Origin: Bacteroidetes bacterium UBA6063
GTDB lineage: Bacteria; Bacteroidota; Bacteroidia; NS11-12g; UBA9320
Reading direction: 5' to 3'
DNA length: 10,953 nt
NCBI GenBank assembly: GCA_002428905.1
Contig: DIYD01000223.1
Span: forward strand, 1,197 to 12,149
The notes below the pieces were generated by a model. It had not been told where the DNA came from, made no database searches, and saw nothing but the letters and a program-made list of their open reading frames with translations. Numbering within the stretch: the stretch's first letter is position 1; each line of letters begins with the position of its first letter. Positions 1 through 5,103 of this stretch are shown piece by piece. Made by a program: the position numbers and the translations under genes.

Positions 1-634
1 CTTTACCCCATGCGGTAGCGGCAGATGCAAGACCGTTTTCTGTGTCAGACTCAAAGTCGAAATAGGAAAATAAGATAAGGTTCGTAAAGTTGATAAACAC
101 CATGCACAGCACAATGGTGATCGAAGACAAATCAAATCCAAAATTACCACTTAAACCGGGGAGCACAACCATACCTGCACAGACTACCACAGACACAAAG
201 AGCTCCTTACCCCACTGCAAATGGCGTTTCAACAGGTGAATGATTACGAAATATACCACCACACACAAACCCAGAATCAAACCCGCCTTTAACATTGATT
301 CCGATAAAAAAAAGTAAGCGATCAGCGCATTAAAGACGGTTAGTGCGATTAGACTTGGCACCAGTATGTTTCTGTACTTGTAATGGACGTAATGCCGAAC
401 CGATACGGCTTTTTCTCTCAGTTTGAGTCCATCCAGGATGTGATCGAGACTATAGATGATCCACACCGTGGACCCCAACAACCAGTAGAAACTTAAAGAC
501 AAGCTTCCGGAATACAATTGTGCGAAAAAATAAGATGTAGAAAGACTACCGGCTACAACTAAAAGACTGAAACAGTTTATGAACTGAACAACAGAAAGAT
601 CAGAAATGTTGAGATCGTCATGCTCGGAAGCCAT
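1..634 (-). CDS. UbiA prenyltransferase-like membrane protein (3' end missing)
   Basis: I translated this from the ATG at 634-632; the frame stays open to the window edge, giving 211 residues. It is a polytopic membrane protein with about six hydrophobic helices (roughly residues 13-39, 47-62, 90-110, 115-133, 145-160, 170-191). After the second helix comes SLDHILDG (Asp64, Asp68), and after the sixth FDFESDTENG (Asp193, Asp197, Gly201). The second resembles motif II of UbiA-superfamily prenyltransferases (D-x-E-x-D-x-x-x-G, as in chlorophyll synthase and DGGGP synthase), which binds prenyl diphosphate through Mg2+. The first motif is degenerate: the usual N-D of NDxxDxxxD is replaced by Ile60 and Tyr61. 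Its start lies 2 bases after the NifU stop, so it is probably co-transcribed. Substrate is unknown. It may be a divergent, non-prenyl-transferring member of the fold. Confidence 0.6.
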   Translation of the reverse strand, partial: MASEHDDLNISDLSVVQFINCFSLLVVAGSLSTSYFFAQLYSGSLSLSFYWLLGSTVWIIYSLDHILDGLKLREKAVSVRHYVHYKYRNILVPSLIALTVFNALIAYFFLSESMLKAGLILGLCVVVYFVIIHLLKRHLQWGKELFVSVVVCAGMVVLPGLSGNFGFDLSSITIVLCMVFINFTNLILFSYFDFESDTENGLASAATAWGK

Positions 635-636
635 GA

Positions 637-876
637 TTAAGCTTCCGCTATAACTTCTTTTACTTCAGGATACACTCTGCGAATGCTTTCTTCTATTCCT
701 GCTTTCATGGTGATGTGGCTGATTTCACAACTTCCACATGCGCCCAAAAGACGAAGGCGGACAACATGGTTGTCATCAACGCCAAGTAATTCAACATCTC
801 CACCATCTGCTTTCAAGAACGGTCGGATGTTTTCCAAAGCCTCTTCTACTTTCTTATGTGTTTCTTCCGTCACCAT
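637..876 (-). CDS. NifU-family (Nfu) Fe-S cluster scaffold protein
   Basis: This 79-residue protein is a stand-alone NifU C-terminal (Nfu) domain, and its length is normal for the single-domain form. The domain assembles or carries a [4Fe-4S] cluster bridged between two subunits and passes it to apo-enzymes in the cytoplasm. The signature is present: N-terminal helix with LKADGGDVEL at residues 21-30, then LLGACGSC with the cluster-ligand pair Cys47 and Cys50, then TMKAGIE. The usual CPSS after the second Cys is CEIS here. The ATG start at 876 leaves a 24-base gap after mrp, and the stop is 2 bases before the UbiA-like gene. Position right behind mrp supports a shared Fe-S maturation role. 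The family call is secure; client proteins are unknown. Confidence 0.93.
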   Translation of the reverse strand: MVTEETHKKVEEALENIRPFLKADGGDVELLGVDDNHVVRLRLLGACGSCEISHITMKAGIEESIRRVYPEVKEVIAEA

Positions 877-900
877 GACATATTATATTTCGAAGGTACG

Positions 901-1962
901 TTAATTTGATAAACTACTCACGCCATTTTTAATGGCCACTTGCCTTGCCATTTCACCGGCAAGCTTTTTATACGCATCTGCGCTAACGGCATTGTGCGAT
1001 ACGGCTTTGCCTTCATCGCCAGCCTCTCGAATGGCTTCTACCATTGGAATCTCGCCAAGTAATGGAAGGTCAAACTGATCGGCTAGCTGCTTCCCACCCC
1101 CTTTTCCGAACAGGTAATACTTCTTATCGGGCATATCTTTAGGCGTGAAGTAACTCATGTTCTCTACTACACCAAATATGGGCACATTGATGTTTGGATT
1201 TAAGAACATGTTAATCGCTTTCTTACAATCGGCCAGCGCCACTTCCTGTGGCGTTGTAACTACAATCGACCCGGTTACAGGAACCTGTTGCGCAATAGTA
1301 AGATGGATATCGCCGGTACCCGGAGGCAAATCTAAGATCAGATAATCCAAATCACCCCAGTTTACATCGGTCATAAATTGTTTGATGGCCGATGAAGCCA
1401 TCGGACCTCTCCAAACGATTGCACGGCCTTCTTCTACCAGAAAACCAATGGAAACCACCTTAATACCATCACTGGTTAAAGGCTCCATTTTTCCATCTAC
1501 CTGGCCCGGCTTCCTGCCCTGCAATCCAAATAAGGTTGGAATACTTGGTCCGTAAATATCTGCATCCAACACACCTACCTTTGCACCTGCATCAGCGAGA
1601 CTGCGTGCCAGATTGACTGCCACGGTTGACTTTCCCACACCACCTTTACCACTGGCCACAGCAATGACATTTTTAACATCGGGCAGCACCTCTTTTACTT
1701 CCCGGCTCGATGTCACTTTACTCGTCATATTCGGATGAACATCAAGGTCTTTAGCAACAAAATGCTTCACTGCATTTACGCAGGCATTTTGGATCATATC
1801 TTTCATTGGACAGGCAGGCGTGGTCAATTCCACATCGAACTTTACCGTTTTATCCTCAATTTCAATATTCTGAATCATGTTTAACGTCACCAGGTCTTTT
1901 TTTAGATCTGGATCATCCACATGGCTCAGTGCGTGTAATATTTGCTCCGAAGTAATACTCAT
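901..1962 (-). CDS. mrp: Mrp/ApbC/NBP35-family P-loop ATPase, Fe-S cluster carrier
   Basis: This 353-residue protein has the full Mrp layout. Residues 1 to about 85 form a DUF59/MIP18 domain with the DPDL motif (17-20) and conserved Cys51 in a P-A-C-P-M-K context. A deviant Walker A, SGKGGVGKST, follows at 104-113 (signature Lys106, catalytic Lys111). Then come DADIYGPS at 133-140 and DLPPGTGD at 211-218. Family members bind and transfer [4Fe-4S] clusters in an ATP-dependent way. In most, the cluster ligands are a CxxC shortly after ENMS. Here ENMSYF (267-272) is followed by a loop without any Cys before KYYLFGKGGG, a variant I associate with Bacteroidota homologues. The ATG overlaps the stop of the upstream membrane-protein gene by 4 bases (ATGA), suggesting translational coupling. 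Nfu follows after 24 bases. Confidence 0.93.
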   Translation of the reverse strand: MSITSEQILHALSHVDDPDLKKDLVTLNMIQNIEIEDKTVKFDVELTTPACPMKDMIQNACVNAVKHFVAKDLDVHPNMTSKVTSSREVKEVLPDVKNVIAVASGKGGVGKSTVAVNLARSLADAGAKVGVLDADIYGPSIPTLFGLQGRKPGQVDGKMEPLTSDGIKVVSIGFLVEEGRAIVWRGPMASSAIKQFMTDVNWGDLDYLILDLPPGTGDIHLTIAQQVPVTGSIVVTTPQEVALADCKKAINMFLNPNINVPIFGVVENMSYFTPKDMPDKKYYLFGKGGGKQLADQFDLPLLGEIPMVEAIREAGDEGKAVSHNAVSADAYKKLAGEMARQVAIKNGVSSLSN

Positions 1963-2267
1963 TTTGTTGGTTTTTTACCGATCATTCTCAGGTTCATCTT
2001 TTTAATAAAAAAGCCAAAGAATTTGCGTTCACCAAAGATGGTTCCAATGGTGAACAACATAATCTGATAGATTACATATATGGCGAGCAACCGGATGATA
2101 ATCTCTAAAACAGCACTATCAAACTCGATTCCCAGAAAGGTAAACAACCCTCTTCGAACGAGCATCGTAGCCGAACCGGTAATTGCAAAAACCAGGAAAA
2201 TTTTTGCCATACGCATGTCTGACTCAACCTCCCATTTAACCTTAAGTTTATCCCAAAGTCGCTTCAC
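1959..2267 (-). CDS. small two-helix membrane protein, DUF6787-like
   Basis: This 102-residue protein begins with a basic, Trp-rich amphipathic stretch (residues 1-20), followed by two membrane segments at about 21-36 and 51-78. A cationic tail follows, with FGERKFFGFFIKK at about 78-90. The pattern (KWEVES start, FAITGSATMLVRRG first helix, FGERKFF after the second) matches my recollection of DUF6787, a Bacteroidota family of unknown function. Function cannot be assigned from sequence. The start is GTG (2267-2265); there is an in-frame ATG at residue 18, but the upstream residues look native to the family, so I keep the GTG. It is first in the run leading to mrp, and its TGA stop overlaps the mrp ATG. 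A membrane role linked to Fe-S delivery is only inference from position. Confidence 0.75.
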   Translation of the reverse strand: MKRLWDKLKVKWEVESDMRMAKIFLVFAITGSATMLVRRGLFTFLGIEFDSAVLEIIIRLLAIYVIYQIMLFTIGTIFGERKFFGFFIKKMNLRMIGKKPTK

Positions 2268-2315
2268 GCCGCGAAATTACAATGTCTTATTACCAATAAC
2301 GTTATACATCTAGGT

Positions 2316-2323
2316 TAGTTTTG
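2316..2323 (+). promoter_or_regulatory. possible Bacteroidota -7 promoter element (TAGTTTTG)
   Basis: The 78-base gap between the divergent genes at 2267 and 2346 contains TAGTTTTG, which fits the Bacteroidota -7 consensus TAnnTTTG exactly. It would place the transcript start near 2330, leaving a leader of about 15 bases before the ATG at 2346. No TTTG or TTG lies at the expected -33 distance (around 2293), so the assignment is weak. No convincing element was found for the minus-strand gene in the same gap. Confidence 0.25.
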
Positions 2324-2345
2324 CTGAAAACGGAATTTACTCAAC

Positions 2346-4259
2346 ATGAAACGTCTCTATTGGATTGTCCCCATTCTGCTCATCCTTGGCACCTGGCTCT
2401 ACTTCAACTATTCTACTTCGGATTCGATAGATGCTATGGCTTTAATTCCTTCCGACGCCTTGTATGTGGTCGACAGTGAGCAACCCATTGAAAGCTGGAA
2501 GACAATCTCCAACCATACCATGTGGCAAGACATCAAATCACACCCCTACCTGGAGGATTTGACGGAGCAGGCGAACTACCTCGACACACTCCTTTTGGAA
2601 AACCCAATTTTGTTTAAAGCACTTGGTCACAGACGGCTCGTGATTTCGGCACATAAAACAACGCGTACCGACTACGATTTTTTGTTCGTTGTGGATCTCA
2701 AAAACAGTGCAAAGAAGCAGGTGGCGCTTACGGCTATTCGAGAAATCTATGAATTATCGGGATACAACGTCACCGAAAAAAAGCATAAGGATCACATCAT
2801 TTATCAAACATCTAAAGGCAATGAAGATCCATTTTACCTCACTCAATTTAAGCAACAACTTATTTGCTCCTATCGTCTGTCATTTATTCATAAAGCACTT
2901 TCAGACAAACACGAATCCAAGCTAATCCATAACCCGTCTTTTAACAACCACATCAATCATTTCAACAAAGATGGATTGGGTCAGGTCTACGTTAATTTTA
3001 ACCTGTTGGACAAACTCGCGATGTGTTATATGGACGATGGCATGGACGTGATGAAGGATATCCGCGATATGGCCACCATAAGCGCATTAAACCTATATCA
3101 AAATGAAACCTCCTGGCACGTTGAAGGTGTGACAGCTCTTGACAGCAACCCTTCTTTCCTTAGAGCCGCTCTTGACTCCAGACCTCAACCAAGCAGAGCA
3201 AGTCATCTATTATCGAATCGCACCGCCTGGTTCTTAAGTTTAACTTTCGAATCGTTTTCTGAATTTCAAGATGCTCTGTTTGAAGCCGACAATGCTTTGA
3301 AATCGAGCTATGAAACCAACACCAAAAGGTTAGAAACCGTATTAAATATCTCCACCGAGCAAGATCTCACATCGTGGATTGGAAATGAAGTTGTGGTGGC
3401 TCAGATGCGTAAAAATCGCGTATTGAATAAGGACGACAATTACGTAGCCCTTGTCCGGACTTCAGATCGGCGGCACGCAGAAGAACGACTCAACTATATC
3501 ACGGAGCAGATTAAATCCAGGACACCGGCAAAATTCAAACAGATTGAATACAGGAACCATGTCATCCGGTATCTTGACATTAAAGGCTTCTTTAAAACTT
3601 TTATAGGTAAGACGTTTGACAAGATACAACGACCTTATTACCTTTTTCTGGAAGACTATGTAGTGTTCAGCAACAGTCCGTATACACTGGTTGGTTTGAT
3701 CGAGGATTATGAAAACAAGCGGAGTTTGATTCATGACAAACGGATGCCGCAGATAGAGCCCGCGAACGTTACGGTGTATTATGCTCCCCCGAACCTACAC
3801 GCAGCAATAGCTCCATTGATCAACGGCGAGTCGAAAAAAGAATTTAATGCAAACAAGGTATACTTCGATCAGTTTGATCATGGGTTAATTACACTTAAGA
3901 AAAAAGGGAAAGACGTTTCTACCATACTCCTACTTCAGAAATCAACAGTAAGTAACGAACCTGAAGCTATTGAAAAAGACTACAATAAACTCTATCGAAA
4001 ATTCGCGCAGGAACGAGACATCAACAGCGAAACGTTTGTGTTGGAATGGATCAAAGACAATCAATACGTGAAACGGTTTCCTGGTTCTGAGACCATAGCC
4101 ATCAAAGCATCTACCAAAAAAGGTGTTTTACATGGTTCCTATGCAGAGTACGATCGGGAAGGCAATATCCTTATTGAAGGCAAATACAAAAACGGGCAGA
4201 AGAAAGGTACCTGGAAGTATTACAACGAAGACGGGACTGTACGCAAGCGAAAGTTTTAG
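2346..4259 (+). CDS. membrane-anchored protein of unknown function, DUF3352-like body with MORN-type C-terminal tail
   Basis: This is a 637-residue protein. An N-terminal hydrophobic segment (about residues 5-22, preceded by Lys2 and Arg3) acts as an uncleaved anchor or signal, since no lipobox is visible. The long body begins LIPSDALYVVD, and its pattern of repeated beta-rich stretches reminds me of the poorly understood DUF3352 family; I hold this loosely. The last 45 residues (593-637) contain two MORN_2-type units, recognisable by GSYAEYDREGN and GKYKNGQKKGTWKYYNEDG. Such units are short beta-hairpins found in YwqK-like proteins and many Bacteroidota envelope proteins. No catalytic motif is apparent. 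The ATG at 2346 directly precedes the membrane segment. The gene stands alone on the plus strand, divergent from the mrp run and convergent with the DUF4197 gene. Confidence 0.7.
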   Translation: MKRLYWIVPILLILGTWLYFNYSTSDSIDAMALIPSDALYVVDSEQPIESWKTISNHTMWQDIKSHPYLEDLTEQANYLDTLLLENPILFKALGHRRLVISAHKTTRTDYDFLFVVDLKNSAKKQVALTAIREIYELSGYNVTEKKHKDHIIYQTSKGNEDPFYLTQFKQQLICSYRLSFIHKALSDKHESKLIHNPSFNNHINHFNKDGLGQVYVNFNLLDKLAMCYMDDGMDVMKDIRDMATISALNLYQNETSWHVEGVTALDSNPSFLRAALDSRPQPSRASHLLSNRTAWFLSLTFESFSEFQDALFEADNALKSSYETNTKRLETVLNISTEQDLTSWIGNEVVVAQMRKNRVLNKDDNYVALVRTSDRRHAEERLNYITEQIKSRTPAKFKQIEYRNHVIRYLDIKGFFKTFIGKTFDKIQRPYYLFLEDYVVFSNSPYTLVGLIEDYENKRSLIHDKRMPQIEPANVTVYYAPPNLHAAIAPLINGESKKEFNANKVYFDQFDHGLITLKKKGKDVSTILLLQKSTVSNEPEAIEKDYNKLYRKFAQERDINSETFVLEWIKDNQYVKRFPGSETIAIKASTKKGVLHGSYAEYDREGNILIEGKYKNGQKKGTWKYYNEDGTVRKRKF

Positions 4260-4262
4260 CAC

Positions 4263-4291
4263 AAAAAAAGGGCAGCTGTAAGCTACCCTTT
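4263..4291 (-). terminator. rho-independent terminator for the 4312-5049 gene, possibly two-way
   Basis: The convergent gap holds an 11-pair hairpin (arms 4267-4277 and 4281-4291) with a 3-base loop. Read on the minus strand it is fully paired, with one U-G wobble, and runs into seven U residues (4269-4263), a classic intrinsic terminator placed 20 bases after the DUF4197 stop. Read on the plus strand the wobble becomes a C-A mismatch and no U-tract follows, so it should be weaker for the 2346-4259 gene. Confidence 0.8.
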
Positions 4292-4311
4292 GAGTTAAAT
4301 ATTGTTTCAGA

Positions 4312-5049
4312 TCAGCCTTTTCGGCTATCGGCATAAGAGAACACTTTTTTCAACAAATCTGTTGTGCGTTCTACCGGATTTGCCCGGATCAGATTCTCTT
4401 GTTTGTTGATCTCGGTAAACAAGGCCGTCATCGCCTTTTCGGTTACATAAGCATCCAAATCCGTTGTGATCTGTTTAGCCATAAACTGGTTGTACAACGT
4501 ACTAATATCTTTCCAAGGCTGTGTAGCATTTACCTGGTCTAACGACTTCTTAATCACAGGTTGAAACTTCGCCTGCAATTGTGTTGATGTTACACGTTTC
4601 AGATAATTGGTGCCTGCACCATCTCCTCCGGTTACTATGTTAAGCGCGTCAGTGATTGTCATTGATGTAATGGCATTAACAAAAATGGGTTTCGCTTCTG
4701 TCATTGCATTTTCCGCACCACGGTTCATGGCCGTTACCAGGTTGTTGATGTGCTTACCTAATAATGCCTGAGTGAACATATTGCCCTGAATCTTCTGCTC
4801 TAAATCACGCACCTCTGGTGGAAGTAACACCTTGTACAGTTCGTTTTTCAGGAAACCATCTGTCTTCCCTAAGAAACTAGTTCCGGTGGTAACACCAGCC
4901 GTTAATGCTTCTTTCAACCCTCCGGCTGCTTCGCCCTCGGTTAGAATGTTCTCCTGAATAACACCACCGGCGTCTTCCATTACCTGAAATAAGGAATCAC
5001 ATGAGCTCAAGCTTAAAGCAACACCGATAATTAATAACCATCTTTTCAT
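4312..5049 (-). CDS. DUF4197 family lipoprotein
   Basis: This 245-residue protein starts with a lipoprotein signal peptide (Lys2-Arg3, hydrophobic 4-13, LSSC ending at Cys17), so it should be lipidated at Cys17 and anchored in the envelope. The rest matches DUF4197 as I know it: GLKEALTAGVTTGTSFLGKTDGF, LLPPEVRDLEQ, MNRGAENAMTEAKPIF, SMTITDALNIVTGG and ERTTDLLKKVF near the C-terminus. The family occurs across Bacteroidota and Proteobacteria as a helical envelope protein of unknown function, and no catalytic residues are evident. It lies 54 bases downstream of the GH3/serine-hydrolase gene on the same strand and may be read from it, ending at the hairpin at 4263-4291. Family call is strong; role is unknown. 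Confidence 0.88.
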   Translation of the reverse strand: MKRWLLIIGVALSLSSCDSLFQVMEDAGGVIQENILTEGEAAGGLKEALTAGVTTGTSFLGKTDGFLKNELYKVLLPPEVRDLEQKIQGNMFTQALLGKHINNLVTAMNRGAENAMTEAKPIFVNAITSMTITDALNIVTGGDGAGTNYLKRVTSTQLQAKFQPVIKKSLDQVNATQPWKDISTLYNQFMAKQITTDLDAYVTEKAMTALFTEINKQENLIRANPVERTTDLLKKVFSYADSRKG

Positions 5050-5103
5050 TTTATATACTGTTTAATTCTACTCAATTTGGTGTAACGCAACCAGTGCGGG
5101 AAA

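Noticed and set aside
2272..2279. Possible -7 element TAATTTCG on the minus strand for the gene starting at 2267
   Set aside because: It has one mismatch to TAnnTTTG, no -33 partner at the right distance, and would leave essentially no leader before the GTG start.
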